Below, piece after piece: positions 38,340 through 53,000 of a stretch of DNA of 64,000 nt (position 1 is the first letter of the stretch; each line of letters starts with the position of its first letter). Where the stretch lies: positions 3,291,001-3,355,000 of the forward strand of contig JAIUCV010000002.1 of NCBI GenBank assembly GCA_026724425.1, given 5' to 3'. A model generated the notes under the pieces. The model was not told the DNA's origin. It searched no databases and saw only the letters and a list, made by a program, of their open reading frames with translations. Position numbers and translations under genes: made by a program. The stretch is from Erythrophleum ivorense (lineage: Eukaryota; Streptophyta; Magnoliopsida; Fabales; Fabaceae).

Positions 38340-39723
38340 CTTTTAACTATTTTTTTAATTCATATTTTTGTTTAGTAATTTAGCTAATATAAATAACTTA
38401 TTTTATTGTTCTTTTTTTAATCATAATATAATATTTTCAATCAATTCTTTTATAATTTTCTTCTTTCCATAATATTTGGCATGTATTAAACACTTATAAT
38501 TATTTTTTCCCACAATAAATTTTAAAAATTATTAAAATTAATTTAACAAAATTATTTTTAAAATATCCCAATTTTTACAAGAGTATTCTTTTTACTATTT
38601 GTTTCTAACTTTCTCTTTTATATTTGTGCTTCTTTATTTTTGTACATAATTATTTTATGTACAAAATTATTTTTATTTATTTTGTACATAATTATTTTAG
38701 ATGTTTAAAAACTACTTTTTTTTTACTTTAAAAAATTTATTTCTCATAGATCTTAATTTCTCAAATATAATTATTGTTTTCTATAATTCCTTTTACATTT
38801 TTTGGCTTTTTTGAAAATTTCCACCATAATTATTATATAATTTTTTATTTAATTTTTATGCTATCTGAAAATCTATTTTTTATATTTTTTATAAAGTAAT
38901 GTTCAAGATACCTTATTTTCAAATTTTTTATTCCTTTAAATTTATGTAATTTACTTAAATTTTTAGTATTAGATTGCATTAAATACTTATAATTACCTAC
39001 ACTTACTTCAATTTTTAAATACCATTGACATTATTTTAGCATACGTATTTCTAAAATATCTTAATTTCTACACTAATATTTTTTTCTACAATTCCATTTA
39101 TGTTTTTTTATTTACATAATTATTTCAGACATTTAAAAGTTACTTTTTATTTTGAAAAATTTCTTTATCATATATCTTAATTTGTGAAATATAATTTTTT
39201 TCCCTATAATCCTTTTTGTATTTTTTAGGCTATTTTTGAAAATTTCCTTCATATAATATACATTTTTAACTTAAGAATTTTTTATTACTTGTTATTTTTT
39301 TTTACTTCTTCATTTTTTTTACACTTACAAAACATGTATTCCTTTTTTCATACATTTCCCAAATGATAATGAGAAAAAAAAACAAAAATTAATATAAGAA
39401 CCTCATCTAAAAGAAATAATATAATAAACATATAATAAAATATCTAAACTAGATTTTTTTTATTTTATCATTCTATTTACATATTTTTTTTAATTCACAT
39501 AATTGTTTCATATTTTTTTAAAATATATATATATTTTTACTATTTAAACAATTTCCTTCAAATATGTCTTCATTTTTTAAATATCATTACATTTTTCCTT
39601 AATCCTATTTGCATTTTTTGGGCTCTTTTCTAAATTTTCCACCATATAATATAAAGTTCTAACTACAGAATCTTTTGTTACTTATTATTATTATTATTTG
39701 TACTTCTTCATTTATTTATACTT

Positions 39724-39754
<31 letters not shown>

Positions 39755-39770
39755 TCTTTTTTTCATGCCT
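38340..39770. repeat. Diverged tandem repeat, about 400-bp period, three copies
   Basis: A recurring order of motifs (ataattattt..agatgttta, tttctcatagatcttaattt, ctataattccttttacattt, then ttggc..ttttgaaaatttcc) appears near 38690, 39115 and 39500, i.e. spaced about 425 and 385 bp. Copies differ strongly by substitutions and small indels. There is no coding content; an (AT)n tract closes the third copy at about 39728-39755. Confidence 0.55.
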
Positions 39771-40632
39771 TAGCCAAAATGATAACAAAAAATTATAATA
39801 CCAATAACATGTAAGAAAAACTTACAAAATTAACGTGCAATACAATAACTATAAAATAAATTGATAATTATATACATACAACATTTTCTACATCATTATA
39901 ACAATTTTTTTCTTTTCACTAAACTTATATGAACATTAAATTATTTACTAGCATAAAAAATGTTTAAAAAGTTATATACATCATATAAAATAAAAAAAAT
40001 GACAAATAAAATAAAATAATGTATAAAATAATAGTTACCTTAGAAAAAAAAAATCCCTTTTTAGCTTTTCTCAATTCTTAACTCTTAGCTTATCAGCTTA
40101 GTTTATTAAGAAATAAGCTAAATGTAATAGAAGAAGAAATAGGTTAAGCTAAATGTAAAAGAGGAAGACGGTTGAAGCTAATGAAGCAAATGTAAGTCAT
40201 TTTCACTGAGATGGTGAAATGTTATAAGCAAAACATTATGGGCATATTCCATTTTTTAATTTAGTATTTTTTTTTTCTTATTAACCAATCATATTTCACA
40301 AAAACCTTCATCTAGCCAATCACTGTGTGTCGCGTGGATGACATCTTCTCATTTTTTTTTCTTTTTGATGTGATCGGTCAAGCATTAACCAGTTATAACA
40401 TGTAAGTTTTTGTAAGTTAAGCTACAACTAGCTAAATTCAAAAATTATTGGTTTTAAGTTCTAGCGACACAACCCAATACCAATGATTTCAAATTTATGC
40501 CACGTGGCCAATGAAAGTTCACATGTCATGCCATGTGCCAAAGAAACTTGAAATCATTGATTTCGAATTCACATGGCATCCCACGTAGTATAACTTGTTC
40601 TGAGTTCTTCTCCAATTTCCATGACCTTGAAT

Positions 40633-40726
40633 ATTCTACTCAAATTTAGTAAAGGTATTACTTCCTAATGAATATAATGATTCTACTCAAATTTAATAAA
40701 GGTATTACTTCCTAATGAATACTTTT
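40633..40726. repeat. 47-bp tandem duplication
   Basis: Two adjacent copies start attctactcaaattta (40633 and 40680) with one obvious substitution. This is a recent slippage or unequal-exchange product. Confidence 0.88.
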
Positions 40727-43700
40727 CAACATGTTACTTTTTTATCATTTTTTTGTGTTATTTAAGAACCAAAATTTGGGTTTCTTCTTTTTTAAAAAAA
40801 ATTTAAACTTCTTTTTATTTGATAACTTATTCTCTAAAGGGGTATGGCATGAATCCTGTGCAGAGGATTCGTGGACAAGTAAATTATGTTACAATATATT
40901 CAAAGAGCAAACTCAACATCTTTCTTTAAATTTACGTTTGATTTCTTCAAAGAACTCTCCCGATTATGTTGTAACAAATTCATTGTAGCAGTGAATTTAT
41001 TCGAATCCTTTCTCATACGAAGGAATAACACAACACTGCTAAATAAAAAGCGAAAGACAAAAGTTTAAAGACTCACATTTTTCAAGGGTTCACTGTTTAA
41101 ATGAATTTTACTATTTAAATAAATTTGTATTTTTTTCTCTCCTAAAATAATAATATCATGTCATCTTTTCACAACATAAATTTATTTTGTCAAATATAAA
41201 ACTACGTTTAGGCACTGGTAGTGGTCAGTAGGCTACTGAAGTGCAAGGAATAGGGATTTTATTCAAATTTGAATAGATATGGACATTTATCTTTTTTTTA
41301 ATCCCAACTGATTATTATTTTTATTTTGAATAAAATATAATATAATATGAAAATAATATTTCAACTTTCATTAAATAAATTCAAAATAAAATATCCCTCA
41401 AAATTTAAAAAAAATATTAGAATAAAAAAGGGAGTCACCCAACATATTGAGTAATTAATTGTTCGCATGAAGTTATGTAGTCTAGTGAGGTTGAGTTTCA
41501 AAGAAAATCATATTTTTATAGTGTCTATTCAAAACTTTAAAATATGATTTATAAAAAATTTATTATTTTCTAAGAAATTAAAATTTTCAATTTATTGAAT
41601 TGTATATATGTAATTTTTCACGATGAATAATAATAATAATAATTTGTGAATGGCATTATTGGCATCGGCCTGAGATATTTATGCTCGTCTTCGTGAGTCG
41701 AGCACCGAACATATATAGTTGTCAAGTTGGTGTATTTTGGATAGATAAGAAATTAATTGCTGCTCAACCAGTTTTGTTTGTTTCAATTAGTAGACCAAAG
41801 GAAAGAAAAAACGATACTTGTATTCTCTTCTCTTCAATTGTCTCCTTTCCTTTTAGTTTGATAGGATATGATTCTTTTCTCTTTGACTCCATTCCATTAA
41901 AACATATAAAGGGATTTCTCCTTTTGCCTTCAATGATAATTCTGATGTTCACTGCTTTAGAATATTTGAATAAAAACCTCTCATCGCCCAAAAAGTAAGT
42001 ATTTAGATAGGGGATAAATTTTTCCTTTACCACTCCACCTGTTGGGTAAACGAAAAAGAAAATGATATAAGATTACAACTAAGCATTTGGACAAAAAATG
42101 TATTTGTTTGATGTTAAATATATGATCACTTACATCCACTGTTATTAAAAAGAATGTTAGTTTGCACTGAAAAAACTTCATAAAAAGTTGGTGAATATGA
42201 CCACTTCTTATGTGAAGGGGGAAAAAAAAAAGGAAAGATAAGGGACATGCACTTGCATTTGTTTGTTTTCATGCTGAAATTGTTACTTTCAATGGTATCT
42301 CAAGCCAACAAAATACTTTAATCTCCTGAAGGCCACCCTATTTTATTTGCGTAATTTGTTCCGATTCATGAATCAAGTGACTTTTTCTAAAGCCACCTAT
42401 TCTATTTTATCATTATCACGCGCAATGATTTTAGTGCACTTAGGTTGTGTTTGGGAATAAAAATTTATGTGATAAAATTGAGTCTTACACAATATTTTAT
42501 TTATGTGATAAAAAAATTATCTATTACAACACTATCACATAAATAGAATTTTTTAGATTCTAATTTTATGATTTTATTTTATTTTATTAAATAATATATA
42601 AATGATATTATATACCAAGTATAAATAAGAATTTGGCTTCATTTTCCTTCGCACGAATAAACGTTATAAGATATTATATACTAAGTATAAGTAAGAATTT
42701 GGCTTCATTGTCCTTCCCACGAATAAACATGTTATGACGTGTAACATCACAAATAAATTAACTAGATCTCATTATTTTTTTTTAAAGAATTTTAATATTT
42801 TTTATCAATTTTTTTATTTGCCAACTGGTCTTTTTTTATCAATATCTCTTAACATTTGTCCTAGGGGTCAAATCAAAATAACAAATGACTAGTTACTTAT
42901 TTTTCAGGTTTGATTAACTGATTTGTTCCAATTCTCATAACATTATTTATTGCAACTATGTTTATGATTGAAAACAAGATATATCAATAAAAAAAAATTT
43001 AGCTTTTATGGAGTTCTATCTTCCAAAATCTACACATTTATACACGTATTATTATCAAAATAATACCATACATTATAAATTTCATACCGTTAAAAGAATA
43101 TTAAGTGATTTTTCAAAACAAATTTTATATAAAATAACTTAACTTATCCTATGCAGGGAATAGTTTTAAATTTTTATTAATTTAAACATAAAAATAATTG
43201 AAAAATATAAACTATCAGCAAAAACAAAGAGCACTTATCTTCATATTAAGATAAAAAAAGATAAATAAAAAATTATAATTAAAAAAATAAAAATAATGAA
43301 AAGATAATATTTTAATATGATTATTAATACTTTTTGACACAGTTATGAAAATACAAAGAAAATAATTATTTGGTGTAATCCTTGTAAGGACATATCACTA
43401 ACTTTTCCGACAATTGTAAAAATTTTAAATGTAATGACAAATCAACATCTATAATTTTTGTTAAACTAAAAAGTGAACGAAAGCTCGGCTGTGGCCTTGA
43501 ATTATAGTTTTTGGAAAGAAAATTTAACACATTTATCATCGGCGCTGTAATAAGATAATCATGATTATTCCCTTTATGTATCAGATCTAATAACTTCGAC
43601 AATCACATAAGATTCTTATACCAAATCAAAGAAAAACCATAAAAACTCTAATTAAAGAGCAATAAAAACACCAACAAAAATAAATCTTAAAAAAATGTTG

Positions 43701-44279
43701 GGTCTACTAAAAAAGACAAATCAAAAGAATTTTCTCAAATCTCTAATACGAGACAAAGACGAAGAGAATTATGTGTTAAAAAAGGCAAAAATAAAAAGAA
43801 ATGAGTGAGAAAAAAAAAAAGGAAGGGGCTACTATTTGTACCTAGTAATTGGCAATAATCCCAAAAATGAAATTAAAAATATTTTTAAAATTAGATTGAT
43901 TTTTAAAATGATAAAGATACTGATTCATCATTTATTAGTTTAATTGTAAGTTAATCATGATTGAATCGATAATAATTAAATATATATTTTTAATTTTATA
44001 TATTAAAAATATCATATAATAAATAACAAGAGATAAATATTAATAAATTTTACAAGATTAACCATGATTACATGAATAAAAATGACTTTAAATGGTAACA
44101 ATAGCGGTAACAATAACAACAACAATAACAATAATAATATAATTTAACTAACTTAATAAAATTAATATAATTTATCCTAAAATAAATGATAATAATAAAA
44201 GATATACAAAATTATTTAAATTGTGATAATTTAAATAATATTTTTTCTATATATATATATATATATATATTTATAATTT
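40727..44279. other. Gene-free AT-rich region
   Basis: Apart from a 66-bp duplication at 42604, only AT-rich sequence and short random frames are seen. The frames near 41.7-42.2 kb are T/F-rich shadows and are not supported as genes. Confidence 0.5.
42604..42735. repeat. 66-bp tandem duplication
   Basis: Two adjacent units start gatattatatac (42604 and 42670), each containing agaatttggcttcatt and cacgaataaac, with a few substitutions between them. Confidence 0.88.
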
Positions 44280-44286
44280 GCACCTT

Positions 44287-47200
44287 CCATTGCTCTAACA
44301 AAACAAGTGGCCTAGAGCAATAATAATTTGCATCACATGGTCATGCAGTAGACTTCAACCATGGTAAAATAAAATAATAGTTCATACTTTGCTACCATGT
44401 TAATTAGTGCTTATCGATCTTTGATTGTTTTTGCAGAAAGTATGAAGCACTCAAATCAACAACACCAAACTTCATTACAAACAATGCTTTAAGATTTTGA
44501 TTATAAAACTTTTGAATTGAAAGATGAATTTTGCATTACGAGTATTGTTGAAGATAGCTTTTGTGTATCCAACACAATAGAGTTGATAGTGAACAAAAAG
44601 AATACCATAAATTCTTCTTATGCCAATGATACAAATTGTTAGATATTAATGGTCATCTCTTACTTCAAGTGAAAGGCCTAAATCTAAGTCTCTATAAGAA
44701 GAGGGTTATGTGTGATTCTTCAAGTTTTCTTATCCTTATGATGTGTCAAAAGGTGAAACCACTCACATTTTGCCATTAGTGGATGATTCATTAAGGCAAG
44801 AGCTTAAGCAAAAGGATTTCATATTCAAAGTTGAAAGATCAAACCCTTTTGAAATGAAAGCATGCCTTTATGTGTTCATGGCAAACCATATTAATGGTGG
44901 ACCATATCAATTAAAAAGAAGTTAGAGACACAAGTTTAGTGGGGAGTGAGAAGGAAAAGAGGTTAAAGAAAGGCATGTCTTATATCACTTGAAATCATAA
45001 AGGGGTGTTAGGTTTCTGGTTATTAATTCTATTTTCCCTCGAGCCTATAGAAGGCTAACGTTATAGCATGCTTCCTTGAATTGGCCAAACTATTGATTTA
45101 GCTAATTTTAACCAATTTTATTGATCTTTGATTGATTTTTAATTCTCTAGTTTTATAGGTGAATTAGATTGGACAAATATTCAATTTATTAGTTTTTTGG
45201 TTGAATAGCCTAGTTCGGTCTAGTCAATAATATTGGAAATTAGTATTTATAGTAATTAAAATCATATTGGACTTACAATTCCACTAGAGAACCAAATAAC
45301 TGGCCTCTATTTGGTCTGAAAGAGTTTTCAGACTAGTGTATATTAGAGCTAGTCAAACTTAGTCAAAATTTAAGTTGAACCAAGTAGTTTTCCACCAAAA
45401 TTAGAAGATGAACTGGTGGTTGAATTGGTCCATGCTTTTAATGTGTTAGAAAATTGGCAAAACATGGGTAGCCTCGAATGTAGGGCACTTGGATTGTTCA
45501 GCATGCCTATTCCATTGCTCTAACATGACATCTTTAACCAATCTTTAAACGTTTTTGCAAAAAATATGAATTACTACAATCAGCAAGAACAAACTTAATT
45601 AAAATAATGTTATAAGATTTTGATTATAAAACTTCCAAATTGGAGCATGAATTTTGTATTACAAGTGTAATTATAGATAACTTTTATGTACCTAACATAA
45701 CAATGTTAATAGTGAAGAAAAAATGCCACAGATTCTTCATATGTCAATGATAAAAAGTGTCAGATATTAATCACCATCTCTTGCTTCAAGTGGAAGGCCT
45801 AAGCCTAAGCCTCCATGAGAAAAGGTTTATGTGTGATTCTTCAAGTTCTTTCATCCTCATGATGTGTTAGAAGATGAAGTTGCTCACACTCCACCATAAG
45901 TGGATGAGTCATTGAGGTAAGAGCTCTAAGCAGAAGGATTTCATATTTAGAGTTAAAAGATTAAACCCACTTGAAATGAAAGCATGCCTTTATGTGTTCA
46001 TGGCATACCATATCAATGGCAGATCATATCAATGAAGAAGAAAGGCGGAGACACAAATAGACACAAATAGGAAAGAAAGAGAGAGTGAGAAGAAAGAAAG
46101 GCATGTCTTACATCTCTTGAAATCAGAAAAGGGAGTTGGGTTTTCTGTTATAAATATAAACCTATTAGTTCTGTTTTCCCTCGAGCCTATAAAAGTCTAG
46201 CATTATAGCATGTCTCCTTAAGTTAGTCAAACCTTTGTCAGTTTTGACCAATTTTACCAATCTTTGATTAATTTTTAATTCTCTGATTTTATAGCTGAAT
46301 TTGATTGGACAAATGCTCAATTTATTGGTTTTATGGTTGAATTATCTGGTCTAGTCTAATTATTGGAAAATAATATTCATAGTAATTAAAATTGGATTTG
46401 ATTGGCTAATTTGATTAGAAAATAGGTTAACTGACCCTTTATTTAGTTTGAAAGAGTCTTTAAACCAGTGTGTCTTAGAACCAATCAAACTTGGTCAAAA
46501 TTTGAGTTGAACTGAGCAATTTTCCACAAAAAACTAAAAGATGAACTAGTGGTTAAATTGGTTTATCCTTTTAATATATTAGAAAATTAGCATAAGTGAT
46601 ATGGACAACCTTAAACACAGGCAACTAGAATTGTTGGGTGTGCTTACTCTATCACTCCAACATGACATTTTTAACCAATCTTTAAGTGTTTTTGTAGAAA
46701 ATATGAAGCACTAAGATCAATAAGAACAAATTTAGTATCAAATAATGCTACAAGATTTTTATTGTAAAGCTTTTAAATTGGATGATGAATTTTGCATTAT
46801 GAGTGTTGTTGTAGATAGCTTATGTGTATCCAACACAATAGTGTTAACAGTGAAGAAAAAAAATCACAAATTCTTTATGCACCAATGATACAAAGTGTCA
46901 ATTATTAATGGTCATCTCTTGTTTCAAGTGGAAGGCCCCCCAAGCCTAAGCTTCCATAAAAAGGAGATTATATGTGATTTTTTAGGTTTTCTCATCCTTA
47001 CGATGTGTTAAAGGGTGAAGCTACTCACACTCCACTATTGGTGGATGGTTTATCAAGGCAAGAGCTTTAAGAAAAAAAATCTCATATTCAGAGTTGAAAG
47101 ATCACACCCACTTAAAATAAAGCATGCCTTTATATGTTTATAGTATAACACATCAATGTCAAAACCATATCAATTAATAAGAAAGGTGCAGATGCAAGTA

Positions 47201-48921
47201 GAAGAGAAAGAGAGAGCGAAAAGGATAGAAGGTTAAAGAAGGCATATCCTACATCGCTTGAAATCATAGAAGGGATTTGGGTCTTTTATTATAAATATAA
47301 ATCCATTTGCTTAATTTTCTTTTGAGCCTATAGAAGGCTAGAATTGTAGCATGCCTCCTTGAATCAACTAACCTGTTGGCTTGGCCAATTTTACTGATCT
47401 TTGAATGATTTTTAATTGTCTAGTTTTATGAGTAAATTAGATTGGCCAAATGCCTACTTCATTGGTTTTCAATTAAACTGTCCAGTCCAATCCAATTAAT
47501 GACATTATAAACTAGCATTTATAGTAATCAAAATTGGATTAGATTGGCTAATTTGAAGGGAAAATCAATTAATTGGCTCCCTATTTGGTTAGAAAAAGTC
47601 TTCAAACCAGTGTGTCTTAAAACCAATCAAAGTTGGTCAAAAACTAAGTTGAATCGAGTGGTTTTTCACAAAAACTAAAAGCTGAACTAGTGGTTGAATC
47701 AGTCCATCCTTTAAATGTGTTGAAAAATTGGCAAAAAGTGGCATGGGCAACCTCAAATGATACTTTAACCAATTTCTGAGTGTTTTTGTAGAAAGTATGA
47801 ATCACTAAAATCAGTAAAAACGAACTTAATTACAAATAATGCTACAAGATTTTGATTATAAAGCTTTTGAATTAGAGGATGAATTTTGCATTACAAGTGT
47901 TATAGCAGATAGCTTCTATGTACCTAATAAAATAGAGTTAAAAGTGAAGGAAAAATATCACAGCTTTTTCACACACCAATAGTATGAAGTGTAAGATATA
48001 AATGGTCATCTTTTGTTTCAAATGGAAGGCCCAAACCAAGCCTTCATAAGAAGAAGGTTATATGCGATTCTTAAGGTTCTCTCTTCCTTATGATGTATTA
48101 GAAAGTGAAGCTGCTCACACTTTACCACTGGTGGACAATTCATCAAGGCAAGAGCTCTAAGCAGAAGGATCTCATATTTGGTGTTGAAAGATCACACCCT
48201 CTTAAAATAAAAATATGCCTTTATGTGTGCATGATAGACCATATCAATGGCGGACTATATCAATGAAGAAAAAAGGTGGAGATGCGACTGGAAGAGAAAG
48301 AGAGAGTGAAGAGAAAGAAAGGCTAAAGAAAGGCATGTCCCACATTACTTGAAATTAGAAAAGGGAGTTAGGTCCTTTGTTATAAATACAAACCCATTGG
48401 TTTAGTTTTCCTTTGACCTTACAGAAGGTTGGCATAGTAGCATGCCTCTTCGAACCAACGAACCTATTTATTTGCCTTGTTTTATATGGTTTTATTAGTT
48501 TTTGATCAATTTTGAATTGTTTGATTTTATGATGAATTGGATCAGACAAATACCTAGTTTATTAGTTTTTCAATTTAATTTGTCTAGTTTGGTTCGATTA
48601 ATAACGTTAGAAACTAGTATTTATAATAATTAAAATCATATTAAACTATTGATTCAACTAATAAATTGGTTAATTAACCATCTATTTAGTCTGAAAAAGT
48701 TTTTAAATTGGTATGTTTCAAAATTAGTCAAATTTGGTCAAAAATTAGGTTGAATCATGTCATTTTTCACCAAATTGAAAGCTAAACCATTGGTTAAATT
48801 GGTCTATCCTTTCAAGGTGTTGGAAAATGTGCAAAAGTGGCATGGTTAACCTCGAACATAAGCTATTAGGATTGTTAAGTGGGTCTGCTCCATCACTCCA
48901 AGATGACATTTTTAACCAACA
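44287..48921. repeat. Tandem array of four units of about 1.1 kb
   Basis: The array holds four head-to-tail units, approximately 44287-45511, 45512-46649, 46650-47756 and 47757-48890, plus a short fifth start (gctccatcactccaagatga). Fixed landmarks repeat in each unit: tttttg.agaaa.tatgaa, aatgctacaagattttgatt-like, gaattttgcatta, gtggatg.ttcat..aggcaagagct, aaagcatgcctttatgtgtt and the region around ttttccctcgagcctata. The anchor G after the first landmark falls at 44434, 45557, 46694 and 47788, giving periods of 1123, 1137 and 1094 bp. Units differ by many substitutions and small indels. Copy 1 carries an extra insertion of roughly 100 bp near its start and copy 4 lacks part of the junction. 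No frame is conserved across units, so it is a satellite-like or former transposon unit rather than a gene family. Confidence 0.85.
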
Positions 48922-49435
48922 AACACAACTTTTTATATAAATAAATTTATTATCTTGGTTTACTATGCAACATCGTAAAATTTTATATAAAAATACTTAT
49001 AAAAATAAAAATAAAATTATATTAAGTATATTTTTAAATTAATTAATTAAAATAGTTTCACTACAATTTGATTATAATCAGACTAATAAATTATAAATTA
49101 ATATCTCTATTAGTTCAATAATCGATTCGATTTTAAAATTACAAAGATAATAAATTAAATGCTAAGGTTTGTTGGGGTGTGTAATATCCATTAACAACAC
49201 TTCATATTCTATTTTATTGTCAAATTATGCTTTTAGTCATCATTTTAAAGATATAGAAATCCCAAATATTCTATTTAAAAATGGTCCTATCTTATTTACG
49301 ACACTTCATATTTTGTTGTTGTCATACTTTCTCATACACTATGATTAATTATAGCATTTATTTTAATAATATGTAATGGCTTACAAATTGATACAAATTA
49401 AAAGAATTAAAAAACGTATAACTAATGCAAAAGGG

Positions 49436-49495
<60 letters not shown>

Positions 49496-49718
49496 TAATG
49501 AATTCTAGTAATTGATTACATTGTTATAATTTATAAAATCAAATATTTATAATTTTGAAAGGAAAAAAGAAATATATTAAATTGATTTTTCCCAAGGTGA
49601 ATTTTCTTTCTTTTTTTTTCATTTTTGAAATAAGTAAAATTTGAAAGAAAAAGAGTAAATTCAAGAATAAAAGAGATTGTTAAATATTAAGAGAAATGTA
49701 TTTATTTATTTTTCAAAA
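48922..49718. other. Spacer between the 1.1-kb array and the copia element
   Basis: AT-rich sequence without coding content. It contains a (TA)n(TG)n microsatellite at 49439-49496 and ends with the caaaa target site of the retroelement. Confidence 0.6.
49439..49496. repeat. (TA)n-(TG)n compound microsatellite
   Basis: About 30 bp of TA dinucleotides run directly into about 26 bp of TG dinucleotides. Confidence 0.95.
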
Positions 49719-49956
49719 TGTTAGATGATGCTTATGTGGCAAGTAGTTGAGTTAGTTATAGATATAATTAGATTGTTATAATTCTGTTAAGAAGCCTCGA
49801 GAAGTATATAGTAGTGTGAATAGTGTGCAAATATACATAGGCTGTATTGGTACATTTCTTTTGTTTTATATAGTTCTCCATAAAAAAAATTTATGTTGCT
49901 ATGTTTATTTTTCCTTCTTGATTCTGCTTCTATAATCTACTGTCGATCTTTCAACA
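49719..49956 (+). repeat. 5' LTR of the copia element
   Basis: Starts TGTTAGATGATG and ends TTTCAACA, i.e. the canonical TG..CA termini. Same length (238 bp) as the 3' LTR. Confidence 0.92.
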
Positions 49957-49972
49957 TTATATCAGAATTTGA
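49957..49972 (+). promoter_or_regulatory. Degenerate primer-binding site
   Basis: Immediately after the 5' LTR, ttatatcagaattt retains the tatcaga core of the initiator-methionine tRNA primer site (tggtatcagagc) used by copia elements. Confidence 0.6.
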
Positions 49973-50019
49973 CAAGATTGTTACTCAATGTAGGTAAAAG
50001 ATCATTTAATCAATTTATT

Positions 50020-53000
50020 TGAGATGGATTCTTTGACAAATGCAAGTGTAACATCTATGAGAGAAGTTCCTTAAATGTTTTCTCTTGATTTCAATAATCC
50101 TTTGCTCCTTAATCCATCATATACATAAGGAATAATTATGGTATCTCAACCATTGATAGGCGTGGAGAGCTACACGGTATAGAGTAAAACAATGAAGATA
50201 GCTTTCTTAACCAAGAACAAGGTTGGCTTCATCGATGTTCTTGTAGGAAAAAGAGTTAAGAATCAGCTTTACAAGATTAATGGGAAAGATGTAATGCAGT
50301 AGTACTACTGTGGCTTCTAAATTCTATTTCAAAGGAATTATCCATAGCTATTATTTTTAAAACCATTGTACACTCCATTTGAGAAGATCTTAGGGAGAGA
50401 TTTAACAAGGTAAATGGTTTTAGGATTTTTGCGATTCACAAAGAAATTAATTGTTTGGTTTAAGTGAGCTTATCCATTTTAAATTACCATACCAAACTAA
50501 AGGAACTCTAGGAAGGGTATTTAGCTTTGGCGGTGCTTCCATTTTGCACATGTCATATATTAAAGGCATATTTAAAATTGATGCAATGACAAAGATTATT
50601 TTAGTTCTTGATAGGATTGAATGAAGTATACAAGTAGGTTAAAAGTCAAATTTTACTCATAAACCCATTATCAACAGTGAATCAAACTTGCTCCTTAATC
50701 ATACAAGATAAATCTTAGAAGGCAATGATTGCTAATTATTTCTAGTTAAAAGCATTGCACTGTTACCAAGAACCAATGCAAACTTTAAAGGACAAAAGAA
50801 ATTTTTTTTTTTGGAAAATGTAATAACTACTTTGTTAAAGGACACAAGAAAGAGAATTACTATAGACTTATGGGATTCCTAGCTAACTTCAAGTTCATCA
50901 ATAGAGGAAACCCTATAAGTTATATGCAAATCAAGTGATGAATGAAACCAGTGAGGTAGCTAATGTATAAAAAGCAATCCTTCCAATCCTAACAACCTAG
51001 TTTAGTTAACATTTCCTCCTAAACAATATATGCCCAAATTCTACAAATGTTGAAAAAGGACATACATGAGGTAGTAACTAACGTTGCAGGTATAATATCT
51101 TGCTCAGTTATTCATGAAAACCTTGTATCACATATCACAACTTTGTCAAATTGCCTAATAGGCAAAATATTCCTATTTCACATAAAGGAAAAGTAGAGTC
51201 TTCACATCATATTACTTTGAGATATGTGATTTATGTTCCAAATTTTTGCTTCAATCTTATATCTATAGCCAAACTAACAAAAGATCACAATTGTTCCATT
51301 CTTTTTATCCTAATTTTTGTATCTCTTATGACTTTTGGAATGGAATGGTCAAGGGGATTGGTAAATTGAAAAATGGCTTATATTTCTTTTAACCCAAAGA
51401 AGTCAAGTGCAATGTTGCTATGAATATCTTGGCTTCAAGATTTGTAAATGTTGTTAAATCCTATAAATATAATTCTCTTTTGTCATGGCATCAAAGGCTT
51501 CATCATGCAAATCAATCTCTTTTACATTTCATTATAGCAATAAGGAATAAAATTCTTTCCCATCTTCTCCATTCTTTTCCATGTTCAATTTGTCCTCTAG
51601 CAAAACAAATAAAATCACCTTTTCCTCACAATATAACCAAAATAAAAGCTGCTTCCAGCTACTACATATGGACATTTAAGGGCCTTATCATCATGTTCCA
51701 ACTTATAAAGGCCATAAATTTTTCTTAAGCATTGTTGATGATTTCTCACGGACTACTTGGTTTTTTCTTTTAAAAACCAAAAGTGAAACTTCAATTAACA
51801 GCAAAGTATTCCTTGCTTTTATAGAGAACCATTTTATTACCAAGACACAGATCATAAGGACAAATAATGGTGCATACTTTTTTTCTCATATTTAACTCAT
51901 CTATTCTCTCAAAAGGGCTTACTTCATCAAAGTTCATGTCCTTATACTATTTAGCAAAAGGGTATAGTAAAAAGGAAACATAAACAATGATTAGAAGTTG
52001 CTAGAACAATTTTATTTTAAGCTAATCTTCCTATTCATTTTTTGGGGTGGATGTATCAAAATAGTGGCATACCTAATAAATAAAACATTAACTTAATCTC
52101 TTCATTTCAAAATGCCATTTGAAATCATTTACCAAAGACCACCAGCCATAGATCATCTGAAGGTCTTTGGCTATCTTGTATGTGTTACGACATTTTCTCA
52201 CAAAGAAAAATTTGCTCCTAATTAGCTCCATGTGTTTTTCTTGGATATTTTACTACCCAAGAAGGTTTTATCCTATATAATCTTTATACTCACACCTTTG
52301 TAATAAACGAACATGTCATATTCCATGAGACCACCTTTCTATTTACATATAACACTATCACTCTAGTTGAAAATTTATTTACCTCTAACCTCATATTTCA
52401 TTTTAAACTAGAAATAGATAACATTAAAATCTCATCACATTCAGACCATTTCTCCTCTCATACTCATTCTAAATAATAATCAGACCAACCCATTATCAAC
52501 AAGCAATTTAATCACCCTTCCATCAATTTAACTTCTAATATTTCCTCCAATTTTATTCACCTTCTCATTACACATCACTATACTTCACAAAATTAGATGA
52601 AATCAAATACTTAATTAATTATAGTTACACAAGCCACCTATTTAAAGTAAGGACTTCATTTGTCCTACCATATCCATGAGGCTATCTCCCTAAAGTAAAT
52701 CAACATCTTTGACAAGTATATCTACTTCTTGTTCTTACTTTATGGTGAATCATATGTCATATTCCTATTTGTATCCATTATATCAGTGTTTTCTCTCTTA
52801 TATTTTATCTTGTGTTAAGCCTACATCCTTCAATGAAGTAGTTAAATAGCCTCATTGGTTTGAAGTAAGGAAAACAAAAATTGAAGCTCTTAAAGTTAAC
52901 CATACATGACAAGTGGTTCCTATACCTAGTGGCAAGATACTAATTAGATGCAAGTGGGTATATAAGGTCAAATATAAGGCAAATGGCAATATAGAAAGGT

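Noticed and set aside
44743..44925. 60-codon frame in copy 1 of the 1.1-kb array
   Set aside because: The frame is broken by stops or indels in the other three units, so it is not under coding constraint.
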